From Lacipirellula limnantheis (GTDB lineage: Bacteria > Planctomycetota > Planctomycetia > Pirellulales > Lacipirellulaceae): 64,000 bases of DNA. Within the stretch, counting starts at the first letter, position 1, and the number at the start of each line of letters is the position of its first letter. This document shows positions 1 to 8,690 of the stretch, one piece after another. Position numbers and translations under genes: made by a program. The notes below the pieces were generated by a model. It saw nothing but the letters and a program-made list of their open reading frames with translations. It was not told where the DNA came from and did not search any database. Where the stretch lies: the NCBI RefSeq assembly GCF_007746075.1, contig NZ_CP036339.1, forward strand, positions 1,760,856 through 1,824,855, read 5' to 3'.

Positions 1-2444
1 AGGGCGAGGCCGGTGAGGGGCTTGGCGTAGCGGAATTGGTCGATGAGCTGGCCGTCGGGGCCGAGCCAGATGATCGAACCGTCGGGGGCGGCGACCATCC
101 AGGCGGGGCCGTGGCCGGGGAGGTCGACCGATTGGATGCGTTCGACCTGGTGGGCGTACTCCCCGGCGGGGAGCTCGTATTGCCAACGGACCTCGCCGTC
201 GGGGTCGAAACCGACGACGTCGTAATGGCCGACGGCTTCGACGGCGAGACCGGCGCAGCGGGCCGCCCCCTCGAGCGGCTCGGGGCGGATGGCGAGGTGC
301 ATGATTTCGCGGAGGCCGACGACGATTTCGGGTTGAGGTTTGCCGTTGGGGCCGAGGACGAAGATCGTGCCGCGGTCGCTTGTGCCCCAGAGGTTTCTGG
401 GAGTGGTCGACGAGGCAGCGGCTGCGGTTGGCTCGGCGTCGGCAGCATGGGAGAGGTCCGCAGGCGCAACCGTCAATTGCACCACCTGGTCGAACGAGCG
501 GATCGCCCAGCGACGTTTGCCGTCGAGGCCGACGCCCTGAACGCCGACGCCGCCCCAGTAGCCGACGTAGAGCATCGGCTCCGCCTCGGGCGTAAGCGCT
601 GCGAGCTGGACGTCGGCGATCCCGGGATTCTTGTCCTGCGGGAAGGCGAGGATCGGCTTCCACTGGTGATCGAAAACATGGAGCTTTTGCCAGCCGACGC
701 CCCCGACGGCGATGAGGCGCTCGCCGTTGATGTTCTTCGCGCTGCGGAGGAAGCCGTTGGCGACGGCGGCGTTGCCAGGAATTTCGTGGCGGGCGACGAG
801 CTTGCCGGCGAGGTCGAACTCGACGATTGCCTGGCCGCCGTCGAGCGCGAGGATGCTGGGCGGCGCCGTCGAATCGTCGCCGTCTGCGGGAGAGATGAGA
901 AAGCTCCCCGGGGCTTTGATCTCTTCGGGCGCTGCTTGCCAAAGTTCGCTCACGACGACCTTCTCCGGGAGCGCGCGCACGCCGAATTCAGGACGGGCGA
1001 CGTTGATTTGCAGGAGGTCGCCGCTTTCGGCGGCGGCCGCTAGATCGCTTTCGTACTTCTTCAGGAGGAGCTGGTGCTCGGCTCGGGCCTCGGCGGCAAG
1101 GTCGGCGCCGTCGAGGACTTTTTGGATCATGCTCGCGAGTTGCTGGGGATCGCGGTGCTGGCGGATATGGAAATACTGGAGCCGACCATCGGGACCGAGC
1201 AGCATGAGCGTGGGGGTACCAGCGACTTGCAGCTTCTCGGCCGTGACGTCGGGGTCGCGGAGGAGCGGGAACGTGCCGCCCCAGTTTTTCAGCGTGCGCG
1301 CTGCAACATCATTAGAGACGCGGTTCTTGCCGTCGAGACTGACGGCGTAGAAGGCGAACTTGTCGTTGTCCTTGAGTTGCTGGTAGACCTTTTCGAGCTC
1401 CGGCGTGTGGGCCTTGCACGGTGCGCAGTCGACTTGCCAAAAGTCGAGGAGGACCGTTTTGCCTTGCAGACTTTCATTGGTGACCGATGCGCCGTCGGGC
1501 GTCTCAAACTTGAACTCGACAAGGGTCTCGCCGAGCCGTTCCGACGGCGCCGCTGGCGGGGCGGGGATGAGCCGGCGGACGAGTTGCTCGCCTTCACCGA
1601 GTTCCTTGGCGAACGTCTCTTCATCGATCTTGGCATTGAACGTCGGGTCCTTGAAGTCGATCCAGACGGCCAGATTCGCGTACTGGTTTTCGGGATCGAA
1701 CTGACGGCGGTCGCCCTCGATGGGGAGCTCCATGCGACGGAGGACATAGCTGCTGGCGTCGATCCAGAAAATGCGTTTACCCTTGGGACTGGTGGTGGCG
1801 ACGCGGTAGCAATTGCGGTCGCCGAGCAGCTGCTGATCCAGAAGTCGCGGAGCTTCGTCCTCGGGGAACACCGGAGCCTCGTCGTCGTCGCTCAGCAGCA
1901 TTGCCAACTGCGGGAAAACGTCGCCGACGGCGCGGTTGTTGAAGACCTCGCGAATGAGGGGATCGGGGAGGAAGTTTTCGACGGTGATCGTCGTCGGGGC
2001 CTTGGCTTCGAGGACTTGTCCGGGGAGTTCGACGGCGGAGGCGCGCATCACCGTCCCGTTAGCCGCGATATCGAAACCGCGAGCAGTACCTTCGTCGCTG
2101 CGAAGGGCCTCGTCGAAACGCAGGCGAATGAAATTGGGTTGCTGGTAGGCGAGCGACATCTCGAAGAAGGGAAGCTCGCGCTCGACCCCTTCGCCGCGGT
2201 AGGAATAGGATTGGACGTAGGTGGCGTGGTCGGTGTAGCTGCGGGCGTCGCGATAGGCTGCAAACATCTTGTCGGTGATCTCGGCGCCGGCAATTTCGGC
2301 GGCGTCTTCGCCGGCTGCACTCGTCGCGGACTTGCTGCAGCCGGGGACGACGGCCAGCGTGACGGCGATGGCCAAGGCGAATGCCGACGCGCGGGAGAGC
2401 GCCGAGTCGCGAAGCGGTTGGGGAGAGACGCCGGGGACATCCAT
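1..2444 (-). CDS. Redoxin (TlpA-like) lipoprotein with C-terminal beta-propeller, partial
   Basis: About 814 residues are visible; the C-terminus lies left of base 1. The ATG at 2444 gives an N-terminal hydrophobic stretch (about residues 19-35) ending in V-P-G-C, a lipobox-like site with Cys36, so an exported lipoprotein is likely. Residues 40-290 resemble an outer-membrane lipoprotein-sorting type fold, which is only an inference. A thioredoxin-like domain follows with the redox motif W-Q-V-D-C-A-P-C near residues 335-342 and the cis-Pro segment G-T-P-T. The rest has repeated D-G or G-P-D-G turns typical of a WD40/PQQ-like propeller. The fusion of envelope thiol-disulfide domain and propeller is common in Planctomycetes, but its substrate is unknown. 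No Shine-Dalgarno sequence is visible. Confidence 0.75.
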   Translation of the reverse strand, partial: MDVPGVSPQPLRDSALSRASAFALAIAVTLAVVPGCSKSATSAAGEDAAEIAGAEITDKMFAAYRDARSYTDHATYVQSYSYRGEGVERELPFFEMSLAYQQPNFIRLRFDEALRSDEGTARGFDIAANGTVMRASAVELPGQVLEAKAPTTITVENFLPDPLIREVFNNRAVGDVFPQLAMLLSDDDEAPVFPEDEAPRLLDQQLLGDRNCYRVATTSPKGKRIFWIDASSYVLRRMELPIEGDRRQFDPENQYANLAVWIDFKDPTFNAKIDEETFAKELGEGEQLVRRLIPAPPAAPSERLGETLVEFKFETPDGASVTNESLQGKTVLLDFWQVDCAPCKAHTPELEKVYQQLKDNDKFAFYAVSLDGKNRVSNDVAARTLKNWGGTFPLLRDPDVTAEKLQVAGTPTLMLLGPDGRLQYFHIRQHRDPQQLASMIQKVLDGADLAAEARAEHQLLLKKYESDLAAAAESGDLLQINVARPEFGVRALPEKVVVSELWQAAPEEIKAPGSFLISPADGDDSTAPPSILALDGGQAIVEFDLAGKLVARHEIPGNAAVANGFLRSAKNINGERLIAVGGVGWQKLHVFDHQWKPILAFPQDKNPGIADVQLAALTPEAEPMLYVGYWGGVGVQGVGLDGKRRWAIRSFDQVVQLTVAPADLSHAADAEPTAAAASSTTPRNLWGTSDRGTIFVLGPNGKPQPEIVVGLREIMHLAIRPEPLEGAARCAGLAVEAVGHYDVVGFDPDGEVRWQYELPAGEYAHQVERIQSVDLPGHGPAWMVAAPDGSIIWLGPDGQLIDQFRYAKPLTGLA

Positions 2445-2613
2445 GGCAGGGGTCTCGATTGATTTGGCCCCGAGCACTGGGCGACGGGGGGAGATAAACT
2501 GATAATTGGCAGCGAGTTGCACGTCCGTGCCGTCACTTGGCAACCTACCAAATGACAGTGGGGCCAGAAACCCCGCGGGGTGTAGGCTAGCTTGACTGCA
2601 GAGTTCAAAGATT

Positions 2614-2706
2614 AACCGCCAAGGACGCCAAGGTCGCCAAGGAAATGCGGGGAGATTTACCCCGAGAAAGTATTTCCCCTTGCCGTCCATGACGTCCTTG
2701 GCGGTT
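2614..2706. repeat. Inverted repeat with CCAAGG arms
   Basis: Perfect 14-bp arms (2614-2627 and 2693-2706, left arm AACCGCCAAGGACG) flank about 65 bp. It lies in the 2445-2790 gene-free stretch between divergent genes. Related arms recur near 15404-15557 and 62785-62962, so it belongs to a dispersed family. The rest of the stretch holds only a 12-bp palindrome near 2570 and AT-rich sequence before the next gene. Confidence 0.7.
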
Positions 2707-2790
2707 CAATTAGAACGACTTGGTTAGTCACCGGAGTAAGTGGCCAGAGTCTGACGTTTATAAATTCGTTGGTTTTAATTCGGGTAATTG

Positions 2791-4026
2791 ATGGCGACCT
2801 TTCGGTTTGGGGCGGCGGCGCAATGTGAGTTGCCGCTGGAGGATTACACACTGCTGTCGGCGGAGAGCGACGAGCATCCGTTGCTCGACGATCCGGCGAC
2901 GGGGGTGCGCAACGCGCTCGCCGCGCCGCTGAACTTTCCGCCGCTCATCGCCGCGACGGCGCCGGGCGACGTCGTGGCCATTGCGCTGGCCGGCGATGTG
3001 CCGCGCGGCAATGCCGTGGTGCGCGGAGCCGTGGAAGCCTTGCTCGAAGCGGGCGTCGCGCCGGCGATGATCACAATCGTCTCGCAACAGAAGATCGAGG
3101 CCCGCGAGGACTTGGAGAACGAGCTCGCGGCACTGGACGCCGACGGCGTGAAGTTCGAGGTTCACGACCCGGATGACGAGCAGGGGATTGCGATGGTGGG
3201 CGTCAATTCGGCGAAGGAGCCGCTGAGACTGAATCGGACGCTCGCCGAGGCGGATCTCGTGCTGCCAGTGTCGGCGCAGCGGTTACCCGCAGGGGGACAA
3301 CGGGAGGAGAGCAAGTTCGCGGGATTGTTCCCGCGGTTTTCGAATCGCGACACGGCCGCGCGGGTGCGGCTGGAATCTGGGAACGAATCGGCGAAGGTGC
3401 AGAAGCGACTACGCGCCGAGGCGGACGAGGCGGGATGGCTGCTCGGCGTGCAGATGACGGTGAGCGTCGTGCCGGGAGGAAATGGGGGCGTGGCGGCGGT
3501 GTTGGCAGGAGACCCCGACGAGGTGTCGCGTACGGGAAACGAACTGACGCGGGAGATTTGGGAACGGACTGCCGCCGAGCCGGGGGACTTGGTGATCGCC
3601 GCCGTAGCGGGGGACGAGCGCGAGCAGACGTGGGATAATTTGGCGCGGGCCGTGGCGGCGGCGAGTTTGGTGGTGGCGCCGGGCGGGGCGATTGCGGTCT
3701 GCAGCGAACTCGACGCGAAGCCAACGGGGCCGCTCTTGCGGTTGCGCGAGGCGGTCGACTTTGGCGAGGTGCAGCGAGAACTGGCGCGCGATGAAGCGAA
3801 CGAAGCGCATCCGGCGCTCGTGCTGGCGAAGGCGCTGGAAGAGGGTCCGGTCTACTTGCGCAGCAAGTTGCCGAGCGAGCTGGTGGAGTCGCTCGGGATG
3901 ACGGCGATTGAGAGTGACGCCGAACTGGCGCGGCTGTCGGCCGGGCGGGAGCACTGCATTATCATCGAAGAGGCGCAGCGACTCGTGCCGCGGCCGATGG
4001 TGCGAGAAGAGTGGCACTTTGACTAG
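2791..4026 (+). CDS. Lactate racemase LarA-like (DUF2088) protein
   Basis: 411 residues from the ATG at 2791; a TTG lies one codon upstream. The N-terminal half has the layout of the LarA nucleotide-binding domain: a hydrophobic strand leading into G-D-V-P-R-G, a helix, the strand M-I-T-I-V, then a V-H-D-P-D-D segment and A-D-L-V-L-P-V. In true LarA this fold isomerises lactate using a nickel-pincer cofactor. The LarA glycine-rich G-G-R-K-like segment is not obvious here, where E-S-K-F-A-G-L-F-P is seen, so substrate and activity are open. It may be co-transcribed with the downstream ygfZ (120 bp apart), although a perfect palindrome lies between them. Confidence 0.6.
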   Translation: MATFRFGAAAQCELPLEDYTLLSAESDEHPLLDDPATGVRNALAAPLNFPPLIAATAPGDVVAIALAGDVPRGNAVVRGAVEALLEAGVAPAMITIVSQQKIEAREDLENELAALDADGVKFEVHDPDDEQGIAMVGVNSAKEPLRLNRTLAEADLVLPVSAQRLPAGGQREESKFAGLFPRFSNRDTAARVRLESGNESAKVQKRLRAEADEAGWLLGVQMTVSVVPGGNGGVAAVLAGDPDEVSRTGNELTREIWERTAAEPGDLVIAAVAGDEREQTWDNLARAVAAASLVVAPGGAIAVCSELDAKPTGPLLRLREAVDFGEVQRELARDEANEAHPALVLAKALEEGPVYLRSKLPSELVESLGMTAIESDAELARLSAGREHCIIIEEAQRLVPRPMVREEWHFD

Positions 4027-4032
4027 ACGCCT

Positions 4033-4050
4033 GTGGGAGACGTCTCCCAC
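4033..4050. repeat. 18-bp perfect palindrome
   Basis: GTGGGAGACGTCTCCCAC is self-complementary and starts 6 bp after the stop of the LarA-like gene. There is no T-run, so it is not a standard terminator. A second hairpin-prone segment (GTCGGAGACCCCTCCGAC) lies about 60 bp further on. Confidence 0.6.
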
Positions 4051-4146
4051 GCCGATTCCGCTCGCGAGCACGAGCCGCTGCGGTCATGCAATGTTGCTTC
4101 GGGGTCGGAGACCCCTCCGACAGATTTCTTGGGCAAGGCTTCGGTG

Positions 4147-5115
4147 ATGATGGACGACAATCTACTGCAACTTGAATACGAAGAGGCGACCGCCGGGGCC
4201 GCAGTGGTGCAACTGCGCGACTGGGCGACGGTGCGGGCTGCGGGAAAGGAGGGCGCCGCATTTCTCCACAACATGTGCACGAACGACGTGAAACGGCTTG
4301 CTGCCGGGGAGGGCTGCGAGGCGTTTTTCACCGACGTGAAGGGGAAGATCGTTGCGCATGGGTTCATGCTTGCGGGAGCGGACTCGATAAAGATCGTGAT
4401 GGTTCCGGGGACCGCCCAGCGGCTGATCACGCAGCTCGATCGCTACATTGTGCGGGAGGATGTGACGCTGAGCGACGAGTCGAGCGAGAGAGCGTGGATG
4501 CTGGTGCTGGGCGAGCGAAGTGGCGCGGTTTTGGAGCAGATTGTCGGCGACGGCGTCGGAGAGTTGGCCGCGGCGTGGGCTCATCGCGCGTTCGATGTTG
4601 CTGGCGTTGCGGTTGAGGCGGTGCGCTGCGACCTGCCGTGGATGGGCGGGTACTTGCTGGGATGTACCGCGAACGCTGTCGCGGGGATCGCAGCGAAGCT
4701 GACGGGGGCGGGAGCGACGCTCGGCGGCGAGTCGCTGTGGAATATTGTGCGCGTCGAATCGAACTGGCCGCTGTGGGGCGTCGACTTCGACGATGCGAAT
4801 CTGCCGCAGGAGGTCTCGCGCGATGCACTGGCGATCAGTTTTCGGAAGGGATGTTATCTGGGGCAAGAGACGGTAGCCCGCATCGATGCGCTTGGTCATG
4901 TGAATAAACAGCTGAGAGCGGTCCGGTTTGAGGGGGACGTCGTGCCAGGCGTCGGGAGCGAACTGCTTCAGGGCGAACAGCCGGTTGGGCAGGTGACGAG
5001 TTCCTGCTGGTCGCCGCGGGTTGCGAAGCCGCACGCGATTGGGATGATCAAACGCGGGGCGAATGCCCCTGGGACGCCGCTGCGGTGGAGCGGCGGAGCG
5101 GCGACGGTCGCCTAG
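4147..5115 (+). CDS. ygfZ: Folate-binding YgfZ/GcvT-like protein
   Basis: 322 residues. The signature K-G-C-Y-L-G-Q-E-T at about residues 234-242 is the YgfZ hallmark, with its conserved cysteine; L-H-N-M-C-T-N-D-V near the N-terminus matches the GcvT-like fold. In E. coli, YgfZ is a tetrahydrofolate-dependent protein that supports Fe-S cluster enzymes such as MiaB. Here the Fe-S methylthiotransferase gene mtaB lies 7 kb away, a possible client by family knowledge only. Adjacent ATG codons at 4147 and 4150 (and a GTG at 4144) are equally possible starts. The frame stays open upstream to 4033 but that extension is not conserved-looking. Confidence 0.85.
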   Translation: MMDDNLLQLEYEEATAGAAVVQLRDWATVRAAGKEGAAFLHNMCTNDVKRLAAGEGCEAFFTDVKGKIVAHGFMLAGADSIKIVMVPGTAQRLITQLDRYIVREDVTLSDESSERAWMLVLGERSGAVLEQIVGDGVGELAAAWAHRAFDVAGVAVEAVRCDLPWMGGYLLGCTANAVAGIAAKLTGAGATLGGESLWNIVRVESNWPLWGVDFDDANLPQEVSRDALAISFRKGCYLGQETVARIDALGHVNKQLRAVRFEGDVVPGVGSELLQGEQPVGQVTSSCWSPRVAKPHAIGMIKRGANAPGTPLRWSGGAATVA

Positions 5116-5447
5116 TTCGTCGAGCTTGTTCTAAGGCCCCCGACTCGGGGGGGCCGTGCAACCGTCCCGACCGGAGGCAACGTCAGGACGCATCCGTCCG
5201 TTGCCGGTAGAAAATCCGGACTACGTTGGGTTTTTCGCTTAAGTGATTTAGCGAAACGGGTGAAGGGCTGCCGCTAGCACCGACGATACCAGCAGTAACT
5301 CACGTGAGTGTTCGTTGCGTGAGCGGGCCTTCAAGTCGTTTTTATCGCATCGGCGCCATCCCACCTAACCAGGGGCGCGGGCGAGACGCTTGAAGCGAGC
5401 CCCGGCGCAACCATTGTTCTCCCCACCAGTTTTTCAGGAGCCTCCCG
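5116..5447. other. Gene-free stretch before the cysteine-rich gene
   Basis: 332 bp between ygfZ and the cysteine-rich gene. It holds a G/C hairpin at 5135-5155 just after ygfZ (no T-run), a small hairpin with TTCGCT/AGCGAA arms near 5235-5256, and the perfect 12-bp palindrome ACTCACGTGAGT at 5298-5309. An AGGAG ribosome-binding site lies at 5438-5442. No coding frame or known RNA family is recognisable. Confidence 0.5.
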
Positions 5448-5957
5448 ATGAAACGTTACCTGTTGTCGACGCTGGGCGTCGCTATGGCGTTGGCTTTCGC
5501 GTCCAACGCTCATGCCTGGGGCATGGGCGGTTGCGGCTGCGCGGCCGAGCCTAGCTGCGGCTGTGAGCCGACGTGCTGCGCCCCTGCGTGTTGCGACCCG
5601 TGTTGTGCGCCGGCGAAGTGCTGCATCTTCTCCCGCTTGAAGGCCCGCCTGGCCGCGAAGCACTGCTGCGCTCCGTCGTGCTGCGACTCGTGCTGCGAGC
5701 CGAGCTGCGGCTGCGCCGTTGAGCCGAGCTGCGGTTGCGCCGCCGAGCCCTCGTGCGGCTGCGAGCCGAGCTGCGGTTGCGAAGCCTCGTGCTGCGACTC
5801 GTGCTGCTCGCCCTGCAAGAAGCACTGCATCTTCGCCCGCATCAAGGCTCGTTGGGCTGCCAAGCACTGCTGCGCCCCGACCTGCTGCGAAGCCAGCTGC
5901 GGTTGCGAAGCTTCGTGCGGCTGCGAAATGGCTGCCCCCAGCTGCGGCTGCAACTGA
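5448..5957 (+). CDS. Cysteine-rich exported repeat protein
   Basis: 169 residues with 42 cysteines. A Sec signal peptide is clear: K-R, a hydrophobic core, and an A-H-A cleavage site near residue 23, leaving a mature part of about 146 residues that is about 29% Cys. The mature protein is built from C-G-C, C-C-x-x-C-C and E-P-S-C-G-C units. A basic segment (I-F-S-R-L-K-A-R-L-A-A-K-H and I-F-A-R-I-K-A-R-W-A-A-K-H) occurs twice, showing an internal duplication. AGGAG at 5438 and a strong terminator at 6023 mark a monocistronic, well-expressed unit. I do not recognise a named family. A disulfide-crosslinked envelope protein or a metal-binding protein would both fit. Confidence 0.8.
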   Translation: MKRYLLSTLGVAMALAFASNAHAWGMGGCGCAAEPSCGCEPTCCAPACCDPCCAPAKCCIFSRLKARLAAKHCCAPSCCDSCCEPSCGCAVEPSCGCAAEPSCGCEPSCGCEASCCDSCCSPCKKHCIFARIKARWAAKHCCAPTCCEASCGCEASCGCEMAAPSCGCN

Positions 5958-6022
5958 ACTGAGCTGAGCTGACGCCATCATCAGGCGTCGCCAGCGCGGT
6001 GCGATGAGTCTGCGAGAAAGTG

Positions 6023-6062
6023 AAACGGCCCCCTGCGACCGAAGCAGGGGGCCGTTTTTTTT
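6023..6062 (+). terminator. Intrinsic terminator of the cysteine-rich gene
   Basis: A perfect 14-bp stem (6023-6036 with 6044-6057, GC-rich core GGCCCCCTGC) with a 7-base loop runs into a nine-T tract. It lies 66 bp after the cysteine-rich stop codon. Confidence 0.93.
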
Positions 6063-6065
6063 TGG

Positions 6066-6100
6066 CGAGTCCGTGGTCCGTTGTCCGTGGTCAGTTGCGG
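6066..6100. repeat. TGTCAGTGGTCAGTTG-family dispersed repeat
   Basis: Short degenerate GTCCGTGG/TTGTCCGTGGTCAGTTG units lie directly after the terminator. The same family is seen at 30856-30890, 41170-41262 and 46852-46939. Confidence 0.6.
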
Positions 6101-6121
6101 GTGCGGAGGTGTGGCGGGAAT

Positions 6122-6541
6122 CTACTTCTTTTTCTCATCTTTCTCAGTTGCTGGTTTGAACCCTGCTTCAATCAGCTGCTGGTAGCCCGGCTTCAGGACC
6201 TTTACTTGGTAGCCGCGCTTTTCGAGGTACTCGCCGGCGCGGGTGGCGCGAATGCCGACGGCACAGTGAATGTAATAGATCCCTTTCTTCGGCAGCGCCT
6301 TGCCGAGTTTTCGTTCGTCAAGATCGTCGGTGAGCGACGTGACGGGCAGAAAGATCGCGCCGGCGACGTGACCTTTGTCCCACTCCTTCTGCGAGCGGAC
6401 GTCGACGAGGGCCGCCTGTTTCTCGTCCACCGCTTTTTGCACCGCTTTTAGCGAGTCTTCGGTGAACTCGATGGCGTGGAGCGCGGCGGCGCCCATCGCC
6501 AGAAAACAGAGCGCGATGCGCAAGACCGTGGGGAAAAGCAT
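6122..6541 (-). CDS. Exported rhodanese-like domain protein
   Basis: 139 residues. A signal peptide spans about residues 1-23 (hydrophobic core L-R-I-A-L-C-F-L-A, A-L-H-A end), so it acts outside the cytoplasm. A single rhodanese domain follows: V-D-V-R-S at 46-50, G-H-V-A-G-A at 57-62, and the active-site loop H-C-A-V-G-I-R-A with catalytic Cys93. Such proteins transfer sulfane sulfur or act as redox/sulfur carriers; the acceptor is unknown. The tail is lysine-rich. It points away from the DUF1598 gene and stands alone. Confidence 0.82.
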   Translation of the reverse strand: MLFPTVLRIALCFLAMGAAALHAIEFTEDSLKAVQKAVDEKQAALVDVRSQKEWDKGHVAGAIFLPVTSLTDDLDERKLGKALPKKGIYYIHCAVGIRATRAGEYLEKRGYQVKVLKPGYQQLIEAGFKPATEKDEKKK

Positions 6542-6787
6542 ACGTTGGCTGAAGGTTTGGGTAGAGGGGAACAGCGCCAGACGCGACAGGTGAAGACGAC
6601 TGCGCCGGGGCGGGTCATCGGGAGTACGCCGGCGTTACCGGACGGTTGCAACTATTCTACCGGCGATGGTTCGTTCGCCAAACTTGGCGGAAATTGTTGG
6701 GCTGCTTGCCGCCGCGCGACGGAAGCATGAGAATCAGCGTTCGGAACGGGCTCGGGATCTTGGAACAGTTGACGAGCGAGGCTTCTC

Positions 6788-8503
6788 ATGGCGACATTCC
6801 ACCGGTTGCAGCGGACGCTGGCGTTGTTCGCGGCGTCTTTGACGCTGCTTGTCCACCCGACGGCTGGGTACTCCCAGCAACCGGGGCCACCCGCGGCTCA
6901 GTTGCCCGGAGCGAACATCGGCCGCGCGCAACCTCCCAATGCGGCCGTGGCGAATGGTCCGCTGGGGCTGCCGGCGGGCAACAACGTCGGCGTCGGCAAC
7001 TCGAACAACGGCGGCGGAGCGGCGCTGGCCGACTTCGATTCGCTGATCGATTTGATCACGTCGACCGTGGAGAACGAGACGTGGTTGGAGAATGGGACCG
7101 GCGAGGGAGACATTCAGCCGTTTCCGAACGGCGTGTACGTCGACGCAGCGGGTGCGCTAAGGTTTCGCGAGCCGGCGTCGAAACATGCGGGTTTGGCCGC
7201 CGCGCGCAACCGCGGGCTGCGTTCCAGCGAAGTAGCGACCAAAACCGCTGCGACGTTCGCGGCGTCAGCCGCTACGCCGCAAGCGTCGGCGTCGAAAACT
7301 GACGGTGTGGACGAACTTCATCGGGCCCGACATGCGAGCGAGCTGCGCTTCGTCTCCCTATCAAAGCTTGAAGCGGCAATCGCCGATTGTCAGGAGCGAC
7401 ACGTCCCGCTCGATCCGGCGATGCTCTCGCTCGCCGGCTTGCAGCGCGTGAGCTACGTGTTCGCCTACCCAGAAACGGGCGACTTGGTGCTGGCGGGCCC
7501 TGCTGGCGATTGGGCCGGCTCGCCGCAGGGGGGGCTCACGTCGCTGGAGACGGGGCGGCCGGTGGTGCGGCTCGACGATTTGCTCGCCCTCTGGCGGCGG
7601 CAGCGGAGCGAGAAGTCGCCGGCCTTTGGCTGTTCGATCGTGCCGCGGCAGGAGGCGCTCGCGAAGACGCAAGCCTTTCTGGAGGCTTCGGCGGCCAAGC
7701 CCCTGGAGCCCAGTGGTCGGCGGAAGTGGCTAGCGGAACTGCGCGACACGCTCGGGATCCAGGACGTCGAGTATTACAACATCGACGAAGGCTCGCGCAT
7801 CGCGTCGCTGCTGCTGGCCGCTGATTACCATATGAAGCTTATTGGCATGGGCCTCGCTGAAGCGGTGCCAGGCGTGAAGAGCTATCTGGCGACCGTGCGC
7901 AACGGCGCCGATGGATCGCCGCCGCCGATGGCGGTGCTGAGGTGGTGGTTTTCGATGCCGGCGTCGACGGTCGAAGTCAGCGACGCGCATGATGCGTTCG
8001 CTCTCCCGCAGCGCTGCATTTGCGTGCTGAGCGAGAACGAAATGCTGGCCGCCCGCGGCGAGCGGGTCCATACGGGACAGTCGGAAGATTTGAACCGGAA
8101 ATTCGCCGAGTCGTTCACGCAGCAGTTCGATGCGTTGGCGCTAAAATACCCCGTCTATGGCGAATTGGAACGGGTCTTTGAAGTGGCGCTCGCACTGGCT
8201 GTGATCCAACGTGAGGGGCTGGCGGAGAAGGTCGGCTGGGAGCCCAATCTGCTGCTCGACGAGCAGCGGTTGCGCTTGCCGAAGTCGCCGGCCCCGCAAG
8301 CAGTCGAAACGGTGATCAATCACCGGGTGATTGGCGGGCGGCAGATCATTGCCGGCGTGAGCGGCGGCGTCTGGGTCGATGGCGGGAAGAGTTTGCAAGT
8401 GCAGTCTGTCGCGGGGCAAGCCGTCGACAAATTGACCGCGGCGAAGAAACCGCCAATCAAGGCGGCCGCCGATGCACCAGCGATTGTTTGGTGGTGGGAT
8501 TAA
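6788..8503 (+). CDS. Exported DUF1598-like protein
   Basis: 571 residues. A signal peptide is seen at residues 1-28 (hydrophobic A-L-F-A-A-S-L-T-L-L, ending around Y-S-Q-Q). A disordered Pro/Gly/Asn-rich linker (about 30-75) is followed by a folded region of about 400 residues with W-W-F-S-M-P and R-C-I-C-V-L-S segments. Length and architecture match the planctomycete-specific DUF1598 family as I remember it; no function is known for it. A GAGG at 6776-6779 sits 8 bp before the ATG. Alternative: another lineage-specific exported protein. Confidence 0.6.
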   Translation: MATFHRLQRTLALFAASLTLLVHPTAGYSQQPGPPAAQLPGANIGRAQPPNAAVANGPLGLPAGNNVGVGNSNNGGGAALADFDSLIDLITSTVENETWLENGTGEGDIQPFPNGVYVDAAGALRFREPASKHAGLAAARNRGLRSSEVATKTAATFAASAATPQASASKTDGVDELHRARHASELRFVSLSKLEAAIADCQERHVPLDPAMLSLAGLQRVSYVFAYPETGDLVLAGPAGDWAGSPQGGLTSLETGRPVVRLDDLLALWRRQRSEKSPAFGCSIVPRQEALAKTQAFLEASAAKPLEPSGRRKWLAELRDTLGIQDVEYYNIDEGSRIASLLLAADYHMKLIGMGLAEAVPGVKSYLATVRNGADGSPPPMAVLRWWFSMPASTVEVSDAHDAFALPQRCICVLSENEMLAARGERVHTGQSEDLNRKFAESFTQQFDALALKYPVYGELERVFEVALALAVIQREGLAEKVGWEPNLLLDEQRLRLPKSPAPQAVETVINHRVIGGRQIIAGVSGGVWVDGGKSLQVQSVAGQAVDKLTAAKKPPIKAAADAPAIVWWWD

Positions 8504-8525
8504 GCTGTCAGGGCGTTCGGATCTT

Positions 8526-8665
8526 GAAGCCCCGGTAAGGGGCGTGCCATTCCCGGCGCTGCAAACGTTGTCGCCCCTCGCGGGGCTGTGGGAGTTGACT
8601 CGGCGCGGTACCAGGGGCATACCCCTGGCTACATGCTTGCGCTCCTTCGGGGCTGGAAGCCGAGT
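8526..8665. repeat. Cluster of GGGGC-type palindromes
   Basis: Between the convergent DUF1598 and dedA genes there are several hairpins: GCCCCGGTAAGGGGC, GCCCCTCGCGGGGC and CAGGGGCATACCCCTG. None has a T-run. They look like a degenerate member of the REP-like repeats found elsewhere in the window and may help to end both transcripts. Confidence 0.5.
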
Positions 8666-8690
8666 GCAATATCCAGCGCGCGTTTCCAAT

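Noticed and set aside
36..1043. Long plus-strand open frame at the window start
   Set aside because: It lies opposite the lipoprotein gene; its sequence shows no domain, while the minus strand encodes a lipobox and a thioredoxin motif.
5510..5953. 147-residue minus-strand frame opposite the cysteine-rich gene
   Set aside because: Its Gln/His repeats are the mirror of Cys-rich codons; the plus strand has the signal peptide, ribosome-binding site and terminator.
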